A DNA stretch of 64,000 nt from Mycetocola spongiae (GCF_020424085.1 NZ_CP080203.1:2852001-2916000); one strand, 5' to 3'. Positions 41,469 to 51,272 are shown, numbered from the stretch's first letter. The notes: generated by a model not told the origin, from the sequence alone. Numbers and translations: made by a program.

Positions 41469-42362
41469 ATGACCCGACCCAGCCCCATACCCGCCTCCCC
41501 GATTGCCGCGCCCGCGGATGCCGCGCATCGCCTGCACGCCCGCGATGTCACGATCGGCTATGACGGCCGGGTGATCTCCGAGAACCTCTCGGTGCGGATC
41601 CCGGACGGCTCCTTCACCGTGATCGTGGGCCCCAATGCCTGCGGAAAATCCACGCTGTTGCGGGGGCTCTCCCGGCTGCTTAAGCCCAGCTCGGGCGCGG
41701 TGATCCTGGACGGGCGGGAGATCTCCTCCTATGGGGCCAAGGAGGTTGCGCGCCGGTTGGGCCTCCTGCCGCAGACCTCGCTCTCACCCGATGGCATCAC
41801 CGTGGCCGAGCTGGTGGCCCGCGGCCGCTTCCCGCACCAGAAGCTCCTGAGGCAGTGGTCCGCGGCGGATGAGGCGGCGGTCGTGAACGCCCTGGAAAAG
41901 ACTCATACCGCGGAGCTTTCCGCGCGGCTTGTGGACGAGCTCTCGGGCGGGCAGCGCCAGCGGGTCTGGGCGGCGATGGTCCTGGCCCAGGAGACCCCGC
42001 TGCTGCTGTTGGATGAGCCCACCACGTTTTTGGATATCGCGCATCAGATCGAGCTGCTGGATCTTTTTGAGGATCTGAACGCGGAGGGGCGCACGCTGAT
42101 CGCGGTGCTGCACGACCTCAATCACGCCGCGCGCTATGCCACGCATATCATCGCGATGCGCGATGGCGTGATCGTGGCCGAGGGCCCGCCCGCCGAGGTC
42201 ATCACCGCGGATATGGTGTGGGAGGTTTTTGGATTGGAATGCGCGATCATGACCGATCCGATCTCGGGAACCCCGCTGGTCCTGCCGCTGGGCCGCTATG
42301 GGCGGCCCGCAACCGCGTCACCCATTTCTGAAAGAACTCTGGAAACTCTCGGCCAGGGCTGA
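41469..42362 (+). CDS. Ferric-siderophore ABC transporter ATP-binding protein (FepC type)
   Basis: A 297-residue ABC ATPase with Walker A GPNACGKST (about 55-63), Q-loop LLPQTSLSPDG, signature LSGGQRQR (about 157-164), Walker B LLLLDEPTTFLDI and switch HDLNHA. The Cys in Walker A and the TTFLDI block are typical of FepC/FhuC. ATG 41469 has GAAGGA upstream and is 49 nt after the permease. It completes the importer: two binding proteins, reductase, two permeases and this ATPase. Confidence 0.94.
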   Translation: MTRPSPIPASPIAAPADAAHRLHARDVTIGYDGRVISENLSVRIPDGSFTVIVGPNACGKSTLLRGLSRLLKPSSGAVILDGREISSYGAKEVARRLGLLPQTSLSPDGITVAELVARGRFPHQKLLRQWSAADEAAVVNALEKTHTAELSARLVDELSGGQRQRVWAAMVLAQETPLLLLDEPTTFLDIAHQIELLDLFEDLNAEGRTLIAVLHDLNHAARYATHIIAMRDGVIVAEGPPAEVITADMVWEVFGLECAIMTDPISGTPLVLPLGRYGRPATASPISERTLETLGQG

Positions 42363-42400
42363 CAAGCTGAGGGGTAACTCCCCGTCGGAAGGTACCGCAT

Positions 42401-43261
42401 ATGCCCAGCACCACGCCCGTCATCGCCGTCACCGGTTCCACCGGATATCTCGGGGGGAGGGTCGCCGAACTGCTGTCCGGGCAGGATGTTGAGCAGAGGC
42501 TTGTGGTGCGCAGCCCCGGCCGCGCGCCCCGGCATAATAACGCGAGCATCGTCACGGCCTCCTATGGTTATACCCCCGAGGCGCGCGATGCCCTGCGCGG
42601 CGTAAACGTGCTGTTTATGGTCTCGGCGGCGGAGAGCGCCGACCGGGTTGCCGAGCAGTTGGGGTTTATCGATGCGGCCGAGGCCGCCGGGGTGGCCCAT
42701 ATCGTCTATACGTCCTTCCTGGGTGCCGCCGAGGATGCCACGTTTACGCTCGCGCGCGATCATTTCCACACCGAGCAACACCTGCGTGCCAGCGGCATGA
42801 ACTATACAATTCTGCGCGATAGCCTGTATCTGGATGGCCTCCCGCACCTGGCCTCCGCCGAGGGCGAGATCCGCGGGCCCGCGGGCGAGGGCCGGGTATC
42901 GGCGGTGGCCCGCGATGACGTGGCCCGCGCGGCCGTCGCGGTGCTGACCGATCCGGCACGCCACCGCGGCCGGGTATATAACCTCACCGGCCGCGAGGCC
43001 CCCACCCTCAGCGAGGTGGCGGCGATCCTCGCGGCGGCGGGCACCCAGCCGGTCGCGTTTATTAACGAGACGATCGAGGAGGCCTATGCCTCGCGCGCCC
43101 ATTATGGCGTGGAGCCCTGGCGCGAGGACGCCTGGGTATCCACCTATACGGCGATCGCCGCGGGCGAGATGGCGCTGATCGATCCGATCCTCGGCGAGCT
43201 GATCGGGCGCCCGCCGCTCACCCTGGCCGAGTTTTTGGCCCCCGGCACGGACCGGGCCTAA
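42401..43261 (+). CDS. NmrA/QorB-like NAD(P)H-binding oxidoreductase
   Basis: A 286-residue atypical short-chain dehydrogenase. N-terminal VTGSTGYLGGRVAELL is the nucleotide loop (TGxTGxxG), and the region AAEAAGVAHIVYTSFLGAAEDATFTLARDH resembles QorB/NmrA quinone oxidoreductases, which lack the usual Tyr-x3-Lys pair. It could reduce quinones or act as a redox sensor. It follows the siderophore ATPase by 38 nt and could be read through with it, but no link in function is clear. Confidence 0.85.
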   Translation: MPSTTPVIAVTGSTGYLGGRVAELLSGQDVEQRLVVRSPGRAPRHNNASIVTASYGYTPEARDALRGVNVLFMVSAAESADRVAEQLGFIDAAEAAGVAHIVYTSFLGAAEDATFTLARDHFHTEQHLRASGMNYTILRDSLYLDGLPHLASAEGEIRGPAGEGRVSAVARDDVARAAVAVLTDPARHRGRVYNLTGREAPTLSEVAAILAAAGTQPVAFINETIEEAYASRAHYGVEPWREDAWVSTYTAIAAGEMALIDPILGELIGRPPLTLAEFLAPGTDRA

Positions 43262-43338
43262 ACCCCGCGCGCGAGGCCCGGTATCCTTAAGGGGTCCGGG
43301 CCCCGCGCCCACCACCCGCCCCAACCACGGGAGACCCC

Positions 43339-43794
43339 ATGAGCCTCGGGATACTGCTGTCCATCCTGATCGTCATCGTTGTGCTGATTCTGTTCCTGCG
43401 CCGCGGGCGCAAGGCCTTCGAAAAGCCCGGCGTGGAGGGCACGGTCACGGCCCAGGGCGCCGCCGCCGATGCCACCCGCTTTGATATCGTGCAGATCCCC
43501 GCGGATGAGCCGGGCGCGCGCGAATATATTCTGCGCGACGATAAAACGGGCTCCCGGATCCAGGTCGAGACGGTATTCACCCGCGCCCGCGTGGTGCAGG
43601 TGGTCATCCCGCGCAAGCACCTCGGCCAGCAGGTGGAATTTGACCTCTATCGCGCGGTGGCTGCCCACCTGCCCGATATCGAAAACTGGACCTGGCCGCC
43701 GATGACCGCGACCGGGCGCGATGCCCTCGTGGACTATGTGCGTAATAACCCGGGCACCACGTTTTATGACTCCAATGGTGTGCAGATCCGCTAG
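43339..43794 (+). CDS. Membrane-anchored hypothetical protein
   Basis: A 151-residue protein with one N-terminal helix (LGILLSILIVIVVLILFL, residues 3-20), a basic stop-transfer (RRGRK) and a cytoplasmic soluble domain rich in beta-prone segments (REYILRDDKTGSRIQVETVF). No domain is recognised. It is bounded by an oxidoreductase gene and the csoR-like gene. Orientation is most likely N-out, C-in by the positive-inside rule. Confidence 0.7.
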   Translation: MSLGILLSILIVIVVLILFLRRGRKAFEKPGVEGTVTAQGAAADATRFDIVQIPADEPGAREYILRDDKTGSRIQVETVFTRARVVQVVIPRKHLGQQVEFDLYRAVAAHLPDIENWTWPPMTATGRDALVDYVRNNPGTTFYDSNGVQIR

Positions 43795-43840
43795 CCGCGC
43801 GCGAGTTCGCTGGGAGCACACGCGGCGAGCCTAGGCTTCG

Positions 43841-43857
43841 ATACCCGGAGCGGGTAT
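43841..43857. promoter_or_regulatory. CsoR/FrmR-type operator overlapping its own promoter
   Basis: ATACCCG-GAG-CGGGTAT is a perfect 7-bp inverted repeat. Its right half overlaps a -10-like TATTCT (43854-43859) 7 nt before the GTG at 43867. It closely resembles operators of the CsoR/RcnR/FrmR family and so fits autorepression. Confidence 0.65.
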
Positions 43858-43866
43858 TCTGAAGCG

Positions 43867-44142
43867 GTGATCGCAGATATTAAGAAACGTGCCCTGCACC
43901 GCATCAAGATCCTCGAAGGACAGATGCGCGGCCTCGAAAAGCAGGTCGAAAACGAGGACTACTGCATCGACATCATTACGCAGTCGCTCGCGATTCAAAA
44001 ATCGCTCGGCTCGCTGAATAAGCTGCTCGTGGAAAACCACCTGCGTACCCACGTTGTGGACATGTTTGAGAGCGGGGGCGAGGCCAAGGAGGCAGCGCTC
44101 GCCGAGCTGATTAAGGTATTTGAACTGAGCAATAACCGCTAG
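43867..44142 (+). CDS. CsoR/RcnR/FrmR-family repressor with C-H-H ligand set
   Basis: A 91-residue all-helical DUF156 repressor. Cys33 is in EDYCIDII and the second site is ENHLRTHVVD with His58 and His62. Copper-sensing CsoR has Cys-His-Cys at these places; Cys-His-His is the pattern of E. coli FrmR (formaldehyde) and, with an extra N-terminal His, RcnR (Ni/Co). Position 3 here is Ala. So copper sensing is unlikely and an aldehyde/electrophile or other metal is more probable. GTG start, apparently leaderless. No target transporter or dehydrogenase gene is adjacent. Confidence 0.85.
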   Translation: MIADIKKRALHRIKILEGQMRGLEKQVENEDYCIDIITQSLAIQKSLGSLNKLLVENHLRTHVVDMFESGGEAKEAALAELIKVFELSNNR

Positions 44143-44173
44143 CGGCTCCCCGCGGCCGGGCCTGCTTGGCCCG

Positions 44174-44314
44174 GCCGGTGGCCGCGGTGGTTAGTCGTGG
44201 TGCCGGATCGGTCCGGTTGAGCCGGTGGCCGCGGTAGTTAGTCGTGGTGCCGGATCGGTTTGGGTGGGCCGGTGGTTGGGGTGGTTAGTCGTGGTGCCGG
44301 ATCGGGCCGAGGAG
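44174..44314. repeat. Three tandem copies of a 47-bp unit covering a gene 3' end
   Basis: Units start at 44174, 44221 and 44268. All share GTTAGTCGTGGTGCCGGATCGG, and the first two share the leading GCCGGTGGCCGCGGT. On the minus strand the third unit encodes the last codons and TAA of the acyl-CoA dehydrogenase-like gene (PIRHHD-stop), so the duplications extend the gene's 3' end into the convergent gap. Confidence 0.85.
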
Positions 44315-45463
44315 GCTCGCGGCCACGGTGGAATGGGCCGATTCGGCATCCGAGGGGTGGAAGATCCCGGCAAGCACATCGCGATAGAGCCGGCCGAGCT
44401 CTCCCGCGGAGAAATAGCTGGAGCCACCCGAGACGCGGATCGCGTGATCCACGACCTCGCGTGCGGCCTCCACGGCGCGATGTTTCAGCCCCGAGAGCAG
44501 CGCAAACCAGCGCGCCCCGTGAGCGGCACGGGCATCCACATCCCCCGCGAGGGCGTGCAGCTGCGGCAGGATGCCGTCGAGGATAAGCCCGGCCGAGGCG
44601 ATCTGCCAGCGGATATCGGGATCATCGGCATAGCGCAGCCCGGTTTTTTTGGAGCGGCGCGTGCGCACGGTATCCACGGCGATCTCGAGCGCGCGCTCGG
44701 CGATGCCGGTATATACCGAGGCCAGCAGGATCTCAAACATCGCGAAGATGCCAAAGATCAGCGGATCGGCGGAGGGACCGATCTCGAGGCGGCGCACCAC
44801 ATGCTCGGCGGGTGCATGGGCGCCGTGCAGCTCGGTGGTGCGGGACTGGCTCGCGCGCATCCCCACGGTATCCCAGTCCTCGCGGTGCACCACGTTCTCA
44901 TCGCGCGAGACAAAACCAAAAACCAGGCGCGGGGCATCCGGGGAGGTATTATCCCGCCCCATCGTGCCGAGGGAGGTCCACGCGGGCGAGAGGGACGTGA
45001 AGATTTTGGTGCCGGTGAACCGATAGCCGCCATCGGCGGCGGGCTCGGCCACGGTATCGGAGTCAAAGAGCACCAGGTCGTTGCCGGCCTCGCTCACGCC
45101 AAACGCATATACCTCTCCCGCGGCCGCCCCGGTCAGCACAAAATCCAGCGAGTGATCGCCGTTATCGTGCAGATAGCGGGCCACCGTGACCCAGACCTGG
45201 TGCATATTCACGGCCAGTGCGGTGGCGGGGGCCGCGGCCGCGAGTAGCCGCTGCTGCGCGCTCATCTCGGCCAGGCTCAGGCCCAGCCCACCCAACTCGG
45301 TGGGGACCGCGGCGCGCAGATAGCCGGCCGCGGCCAGCTCGGCGAGGTCCTCGTGGAAAAATTCGTTGCGGCGGTCGTATTCGGGTGCGCGGCCGTGGAT
45401 CGCGGCCAGCAGCTCCGGGGTCAGGACGTTGGGGCGCGCGGCGCCGGCACGGGATTCGCTCAT
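44285..45463 (-). CDS. Acyl-CoA dehydrogenase-family flavoprotein
   Basis: A 392-residue acyl-CoA dehydrogenase-fold protein. It has an N-terminal helical domain (ELLAAIHGRAPEYDRRNEFFHEDLAELAAAGYLRAAVPTELGG in pieces), a beta domain with AFGVSEAGND and YRFTGTKIFTSLSP, and a C-terminal helical domain. The usual catalytic Glu cannot be placed with certainty. The sequence style (acyl-CoA dehydrogenase/DszC-like monooxygenase) would also allow a flavin-dependent monooxygenase. A flavin reductase gene is in the window but 14 kb away. The 3' end lies in a 47-bp tandem repeat. Confidence 0.82.
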   Translation of the reverse strand: MSESRAGAARPNVLTPELLAAIHGRAPEYDRRNEFFHEDLAELAAAGYLRAAVPTELGGLGLSLAEMSAQQRLLAAAAPATALAVNMHQVWVTVARYLHDNGDHSLDFVLTGAAAGEVYAFGVSEAGNDLVLFDSDTVAEPAADGGYRFTGTKIFTSLSPAWTSLGTMGRDNTSPDAPRLVFGFVSRDENVVHREDWDTVGMRASQSRTTELHGAHAPAEHVVRRLEIGPSADPLIFGIFAMFEILLASVYTGIAERALEIAVDTVRTRRSKKTGLRYADDPDIRWQIASAGLILDGILPQLHALAGDVDARAAHGARWFALLSGLKHRAVEAAREVVDHAIRVSGGSSYFSAGELGRLYRDVLAGIFHPSDAESAHSTVAASLLGPIRHHD

Positions 45464-45508
45464 GGGTCCAGCCTACGCCTCGGCCGCGCCTCTTTTTGGG
45501 CCGCGCCC

Positions 45509-45548
45509 AAAATAAAGCGGCCGTCGTCCCGGGTGGGACGACGGCCGC
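45509..45548 (-). terminator. Rho-independent terminator after the MFS gene
   Basis: GCGGCCGTCGTCCC (45517-45530) and GGGACGACGGCCGC (45535-45548) form a perfect 14-bp stem with a 4-nt loop; on the minus strand it is followed by TTTATTTT (45516-45509). It ends the MFS transcript 10 nt after its stop. Confidence 0.88.
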
Positions 45549-45558
45549 GGCGGGGATG

Positions 45559-46770
45559 CTAGCCGGCGCTGGGGAGCGTGATCGGTTCGGTATCGGGCAG
45601 GGGGCCCACCTCGCGCCCGCGCAGATCGGGATGCCAGCGCTTGCCAAAGAGCGGCACCAGGAAGCCCACGGCGAGGAAGATGGCCGCGGCGATAAACGCG
45701 CCGTGCGGGCCGTTGTGGTCGATCAGGAAACCGGCGGCGGCCGATCCGAGCGCCGAGCCGATCAGCTGGCCGGTACCCACCCAGCCATAGGCCTCGGCGG
45801 TATCGGAGAACTTCACGCTCGAGGAGACGATTGCAAAGAGCACGGCGAGGGCCGGGGCGATGCCGATTCCGGCGATGAAAAGCATCAGGGCGAGGCCCCA
45901 GAAGTTCATCACGGCCAGCGCGGCCGCGGTGCCCACAAATACGATAAACATGCGGCGGGCCAGGGCCCACGGGCCGATCGGCAGGTGACCCATCGAGAGG
46001 CCGCCGGCGAGGCTACCGATCGAGAAGATCGCCAGGACCAGCCCGGCCTCGATGCCGTCGTGACCAAAATTGGCCACTACGCCGGCCTCGATGGCGGCGG
46101 TTCCACCGATCAGGAGGAAGCCCACCACGGTGGCGAGCAGCACCGGCGGGCGCTTCAGGACCACGCCGAGCTTGCGGCGGCTGCGCGGGATGCGCACGCG
46201 GCCCACCTCGGGCAGCACAATAAACCACACGCCTCCTGCGACCATCAGCACCATTGCCAGCAGGATGCCCCACTGGGTGCCCACCTGGGTGGAGACAAAC
46301 GTGGTGATAACCGGGCCGAGCACCCAGATGATCTCCTGGGCCGAGGCGTCGAGGGAGAACAGCGGGGTGAGCTGCTTGGAGTTGACCATCTTGGGGTAGA
46401 TGGTGCGCACGGCGGGCTGCACCGGGGGAGTGCTCAGGCCGCAGATGATCGCGATGGGGATATAAAAGAGAACATCGGCCTCAACGAGTGCGATGGTGGT
46501 TCCGGCGGCGGTGCAGATGATGGTGGTGAGGATGAGTACCGGGCGGATGCCCCAGATACCCATCCATCTACTGGTCAGGGGGCCGGCCACCGCCTGCCCC
46601 AGACTGGTCGCCGCAAGAACTAGCCCGGCCTGGCCATAGGAACCCGTTACCTGCTCGACGTGCAGCAGGAATGCCAGGGAGATCATCCCAAATGGAAAAC
46701 GCGCTACAAGCTGGGCAGTGATGATCCGACCGACTCCCGGGGTAGCCAGGAGATTCGAATATGCACTCAT
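45559..46770 (-). CDS. MFS transporter (SetA-like/unspecified)
   Basis: A 403-residue, twelve-helix MFS protein. The early segment ITAQLVARFPFGMISLAFLLHVEQVTGSYGQAGLVLAATSLGQAVAGPLTSRWMG and the loop RIPRSRRKLGVVLKRPP between halves are typical. Substrate cannot be assigned. I place the start at ATG 46770, which lies 7 nt after a -10-like TAGGAT (minus strand 46783-46778), suggesting a leaderless mRNA; ATG 46779 would fall within that element. It stands alone with its own terminator. Confidence 0.82.
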   Translation of the reverse strand: MSAYSNLLATPGVGRIITAQLVARFPFGMISLAFLLHVEQVTGSYGQAGLVLAATSLGQAVAGPLTSRWMGIWGIRPVLILTTIICTAAGTTIALVEADVLFYIPIAIICGLSTPPVQPAVRTIYPKMVNSKQLTPLFSLDASAQEIIWVLGPVITTFVSTQVGTQWGILLAMVLMVAGGVWFIVLPEVGRVRIPRSRRKLGVVLKRPPVLLATVVGFLLIGGTAAIEAGVVANFGHDGIEAGLVLAIFSIGSLAGGLSMGHLPIGPWALARRMFIVFVGTAAALAVMNFWGLALMLFIAGIGIAPALAVLFAIVSSSVKFSDTAEAYGWVGTGQLIGSALGSAAAGFLIDHNGPHGAFIAAAIFLAVGFLVPLFGKRWHPDLRGREVGPLPDTEPITLPSAG

Positions 46771-47019
46771 GCCTTCCATCCTAGATCGCGGCGCGCCCGA
46801 GTGATACGGCTCGCCGGGGGAGGTCCCGCTAGATTCCCGAGTGAGGGGTATGGCCGCCCGCGCCCCGGGGTGGAGCGGCCCGCCGCGGGGGCCGCAGTAG
46901 CATCCCCGGGAGCTTCCCGCCAGCCCTCGCCGGGGAGAGATTTTGACCCCCATTCAGACACGCCGGGGGCGGTAAATATTTAGGTTTTAAATGTCGGCGG
47001 CCCGGTTTAGTGTGCACCC

Positions 47020-47150
47020 TGTGGATGACACGCCGCGAGGGGGGCTTAAACCCCCGATCTGCTGGCCTTCCCGGGGAGCTCCCACCTGTGGACAACCCCG
47101 TGGATGAAGCGTGGATAACTCTCGAAATCGGTGGAAACTCCCGTGGATAA
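47020..47150. promoter_or_regulatory. Array of five same-orientation DnaA-box-like 9-mers
   Basis: TGTGGATGA (47020-47028), TGTGGACAA (47087-47095, identical to the actinobacterial DnaA box TTGTCCACA read on the other strand), CGTGGATGA (47099-47107), CGTGGATAA (47110-47118) and CGTGGATAA (47142-47150). Spacings of 12, 11 and 32 bp are close to whole helical turns, so DnaA molecules could line up on one face of the DNA. Confidence 0.6.
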
Positions 47151-47161
47151 CTACAGCCACG

Positions 47162-47213
47162 TAACTACTAGTTGTTGGGGTATACCCGTTCCCGAGCAAC
47201 TACATGTAGTATT
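47162..47213. promoter_or_regulatory. Pair of NrdR-type boxes
   Basis: Box 1 around 47162-47177 has CTACTAGTTG; box 2 around 47197-47212 has CTACATGTAG. Both keep the C-w-A...T-w-G frame of the NrdR consensus. Their centres are 35 bp apart and flank a -10-like TATACC (47181-47186). NrdR would repress the operon when deoxyadenosine nucleotides are plentiful. Confidence 0.65.
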
Positions 47214-47295
47214 GAACCCGGGGCGCAGCACTACGCAACGCCCCCCGGAACAGCCAGCACAAACCAAGAAATCCACCAGAAGGGGAACTGCGAAG

Positions 47296-47529
47296 ATGAC
47301 GATTACGGTTTATACGAAGCCATCCTGCGTACAGTGCACCGCGACCTATCGCGCACTGGATAATAAGGGTCTGGAATACGAGGTTCTTGACCTCTCCGCC
47401 GATGAAAACGCCCTCGAAGCGGTGAAGGCCCTCGGGTACCTGCAGGCTCCCGTGGTGATCACCGATGAGGGTCACTGGTCGGGCTTCCGTCCCGATAAGA
47501 TCGACGAGCTCGCGCAGCGCCTGGCCTAA
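47296..47529 (+). CDS. nrdH: NrdH glutaredoxin-like redoxin
   Basis: A 77-residue thioredoxin-fold redoxin with the active site CVQC (residues 11-14) and the NrdH mark WSGFRPDKI near the C-terminus. It supplies electrons to the NrdEF reductase and is itself reduced by thioredoxin reductase. First gene of the class Ib ribonucleotide reductase operon; the leader ends with AGGGGAACTGCGAAG before ATG 47296. Confidence 0.96.
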   Translation: MTITVYTKPSCVQCTATYRALDNKGLEYEVLDLSADENALEAVKALGYLQAPVVITDEGHWSGFRPDKIDELAQRLA

Positions 47530-47636
47530 CGGTCCACCCGCATTTTCTGAGCCGTCGCTCCCGGTCGACGTAACGATGCGCCGAACCCTCACCACCACAG
47601 CAATATTGCTCCATCCTTGATAGCAAAGGAGCACGC

Positions 47637-48041
47637 ATGGGTTCCGAACTCGTGTACTTCTCCAGTGTTTCTGGTAACACTCGTCGATTCGTCGATAAAC
47701 TCGCCCGCCCCGCCTCCCGGATACCTCTCTTTCCGAAAGACCCGGCCCTCGAGGTCACCAGACCATATGTCCTGGTTCTCCCCACCTACGGCGGGGGGCT
47801 CACCAGCACGGCGGTGCCCAAACAGGTCATCCGATTCCTCAATGACGTGGAAAACCGGAGCCTGATTCGCGGGGTTATCGCCGGAGGCAACACCAATTTT
47901 GGTGAGGCGTTTTGCCTCGCGGGAGACATCATCTCCCAAAAATGTCAGGTACCAGTTATGTACCGCTTCGAAGTATTTGGAACCCCGGACGATGTGGCCA
48001 TCGTCCAAGATGGATTGGATAAATTTTGGGAACAGCACTAA
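47637..48041 (+). CDS. nrdI: NrdI flavodoxin-like activator
   Basis: A 134-residue flavodoxin-like protein. The FMN phosphate loop [15 protein letters not shown] is at residues 7-21 and VLPTYGGG and [15 protein letters not shown] follow. It provides the oxidant used to assemble the dimanganese-tyrosyl radical of NrdF. It lies 107 nt after nrdH and 11 nt before nrdE. AAAGGAG precedes ATG 47637. Confidence 0.96.
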   Translation: MGSELVYFSSVSGNTRRFVDKLARPASRIPLFPKDPALEVTRPYVLVLPTYGGGLTSTAVPKQVIRFLNDVENRSLIRGVIAGGNTNFGEAFCLAGDIISQKCQVPVMYRFEVFGTPDDVAIVQDGLDKFWEQH

Positions 48042-48052
48042 CGGAGTCGCCC

Positions 48053-50170
48053 GTGGCTCAGGGTATGGACTACCACTCCCTGAACGCCATGCTCAACCTG
48101 TACGGACCGAACGGCGAGATCCAGTTTGATAAGGACCGTCAGGCCGCGCGGGAGTTTTTCCTCCAGCACGTCAACCAGAACACCGTGTTCTTCCATTCCC
48201 TGCGGGAGCGCCTGGACTACCTCGTGGAGAAGGAATACTACGACCCCGAGGTCCTGGATAAGTACTCCTTTGAGTTCATCACGAAGCTTAACGACCTGGC
48301 CTATTCCAAGAAGTTCCGCTTCGCCACGTTCCTCGGCGCGTTTAAGTACTACACGTCCTATACCCTCAAAACCTTCGACGGAAAGCGCTATCTGGAGCGC
48401 TTCGAGGACCGCGTCGTGATGACCGCCCTCGGCCTGGCCGACGGTGATGAGGCCCTCGCCGTGAACCTCGTGGAGGAGATCATCGCCGGCCGTTTCCAGC
48501 CCGCGACCCCCACGTTCCTGAACTCCGGTAAGGCCCAGCGCGGCGAGCTCGTGAGCTGCTTCCTGCTGCGCATCGAAGACAACATGGAGTCGATCTCCCG
48601 CGGCATCAACTCCTCGCTGCAGCTGTCCAAGCGCGGCGGCGGAGTGGCCCTGAACCTCTCGAATATTCGCGAGGCCGGCGCCCCCATTAAGCAGATCGAA
48701 AACCAGTCCTCCGGAATCATCCCCGTGATGAAGCTGCTCGAAGACTCCTTCTCCTATGCCAACCAGCTGGGTGCCCGTCAGGGTGCCGGCGCCGTATACC
48801 TCAGCGCCCACCACCCCGACATCATGAGCTTCCTCGATACCAAGCGCGAGAACGCCGACGAGAAGATCCGCATTAAGACCCTCTCGCTGGGTGTGGTTAT
48901 TCCCGATATCGCCTTCGAGCTGGCCCGTAACGGCGAGGACATGTACCTGTTCTCCCCCTATGACGTCGAGCGCGTCTACGGCATCCCGTTTGGTGATATT
49001 TCGATCACCGAGAAGTATCACGAGATGGTGGACGATGCCCGCATCAAGAAGACCAAGATCAACGCGCGTGAGTTCTTCCAGACCATCGCCGAGATCCAGT
49101 TCGAATCGGGCTACCCCTATATCGTGTTTGAGGACACCGTAAATAAGGCCAACCCCATCGCCGGTCGCATCAACATGTCGAACCTGTGCTCGGAGATCCT
49201 CCAGGTCAATACCCCGACCACCTATAACGAGGACCTCTCCTATAAGGAGATAGGTAAGGACATCTCCTGCAACCTCGGCTCGATGAATATCGCCGCGGCC
49301 ATGGACTCGCCCGATTTTGGCCTCACCATCGAGACCGCCATCCGTGGACTCACCTCGGTCTCCGATCAGAGCCACATCTCCTCCGTGCGTTCGATCGAGG
49401 ACGGCAACGATAAGTCGCATGCCATCGGCCTCGGCCAGATGAACCTGCACGGCTATCTGGCCCGGGAGCGCGTGTATTACGGCACCGAGGAAGCCATCGA
49501 CTTCACCAATATCTACTTCTATACGGTGCTGTTCCACGCCCTGCGAGCCTCCAACCGCATCGCGACCGAGCGTGGCACCACGTTTGATGGCTTCGAGAAC
49601 TCCACGTATGCCTCGGGTGAGTTCTTTGATAAGTACATCACCCAGGAGTGGGTGCCGGCCACGGCCCGCGCCGCCGAGCTTTTTGCCGCCTCCGAGGTGA
49701 GCATCCCGACCCAGCAGGACTGGGTGGAGCTCAAGGCAGCGATCCAGCAGCACGGTATCTATAACCAGAACCTGCAGGCGGTCCCGCCCACCGGTTCGAT
49801 CTCCTATATCAATAACTCGACGTCCTCGATCCACCCGATCGCGTCGAAGATTGAGATCCGCAAGGAGGGCAAGCTCGGCCGCGTGTACTATCCCGCGCCG
49901 TTCATGACCAATGACAACCTGGACTACTACCAGGATGCCTATGAGATTGGCCCGGAGAAGATCATCGACACCTATGCCGCGGCAACGCAGCACGTGGATC
50001 AGGGTCTGTCCCTTACGCTGTTCTTCAAGGACACCGCCACCACGCGTGACATCAACCGTGCGCAGATCTACGCATGGCGCAAGGGCATCAAGACGATCTA
50101 TTACATCCGTCTGCGTCAGCTCGCCCTCGAGGGCACCGAGGTTGACGGCTGCGTCAGCTGCATGCTTTAG
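48053..50170 (+). CDS. nrdE: Class Ib ribonucleotide reductase alpha subunit
   Basis: A 705-residue large subunit from GTG 48053 (GGAG 6 nt upstream); ATG 48065 is possible. Visible marks are the first substrate-site Cys in [21 protein letters not shown] with the radical-site Cys, [18 protein letters not shown], and the C-terminal redox pair GCVSCML that NrdH reduces. It lacks the long ATP-cone of class Ia proteins, as expected for NrdE. It converts ribonucleoside diphosphates to deoxy forms. Confidence 0.97.
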   Translation: MAQGMDYHSLNAMLNLYGPNGEIQFDKDRQAAREFFLQHVNQNTVFFHSLRERLDYLVEKEYYDPEVLDKYSFEFITKLNDLAYSKKFRFATFLGAFKYYTSYTLKTFDGKRYLERFEDRVVMTALGLADGDEALAVNLVEEIIAGRFQPATPTFLNSGKAQRGELVSCFLLRIEDNMESISRGINSSLQLSKRGGGVALNLSNIREAGAPIKQIENQSSGIIPVMKLLEDSFSYANQLGARQGAGAVYLSAHHPDIMSFLDTKRENADEKIRIKTLSLGVVIPDIAFELARNGEDMYLFSPYDVERVYGIPFGDISITEKYHEMVDDARIKKTKINAREFFQTIAEIQFESGYPYIVFEDTVNKANPIAGRINMSNLCSEILQVNTPTTYNEDLSYKEIGKDISCNLGSMNIAAAMDSPDFGLTIETAIRGLTSVSDQSHISSVRSIEDGNDKSHAIGLGQMNLHGYLARERVYYGTEEAIDFTNIYFYTVLFHALRASNRIATERGTTFDGFENSTYASGEFFDKYITQEWVPATARAAELFAASEVSIPTQQDWVELKAAIQQHGIYNQNLQAVPPTGSISYINNSTSSIHPIASKIEIRKEGKLGRVYYPAPFMTNDNLDYYQDAYEIGPEKIIDTYAAATQHVDQGLSLTLFFKDTATTRDINRAQIYAWRKGIKTIYYIRLRQLALEGTEVDGCVSCML

Positions 50171-50205
50171 TCCGCCCGGTCAACCATAAAGAGTGAAGGA
50201 AATAG

Positions 50206-51183
<978 letters not shown>

Positions 51184-51203
51184 CCCGTTTCTCCGAGGTT
51201 TTG

Positions 51204-51240
51204 AGGCCCGGCTCGTGAGTACTCGCGGGTCGGGCCTTTT
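51204..51240 (+). terminator. Terminator of nrdHIEF
   Basis: AGGCCCG (51204-51210) pairs with CGGGCCT (51231-51237); inner CCGGCTCG/CGGGTCGG pairing extends the stem. TTTT closes at 51237-51240. Confidence 0.75.
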
Positions 51241-51272
51241 GCGCGCGAGCGGGGCTGAAATGCGTCACCCGT

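Larger units (their letters stand above)
46771..47295. promoter_or_regulatory. Large regulatory region upstream of nrdHIEF
   Basis: A 525-nt gene-free region. It holds an AT-rich patch (46971-46993), a GGGGG/CCCCC hairpin (47040-47055), five DnaA-box-like 9-mers (47020-47150), two NrdR-type boxes (47162-47213) with GGGTATACCC between them, and a leader of about 80 nt before the nrdH ATG at 47296. The 46784-46970 part is GC-rich with no gene that I can support. Confidence 0.65.

Noticed and set aside
39173-41551. A 792-codon open frame opposite the FecCD permeases
   Set aside because: Arg/Gly/His/Gln-rich product with no domain, fully antisense to well-supported permease genes.
46950-47160. 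Chromosomal origin of replication
   Set aside because: DnaA-like boxes and an AT-rich patch are present, but dnaA, dnaN and the usual origin neighbours are not; regulation of nrd is the simpler reading.
48038-49993. A 651-codon open frame opposite nrdE
   Set aside because: Antisense shadow of a gene with complete functional motifs.
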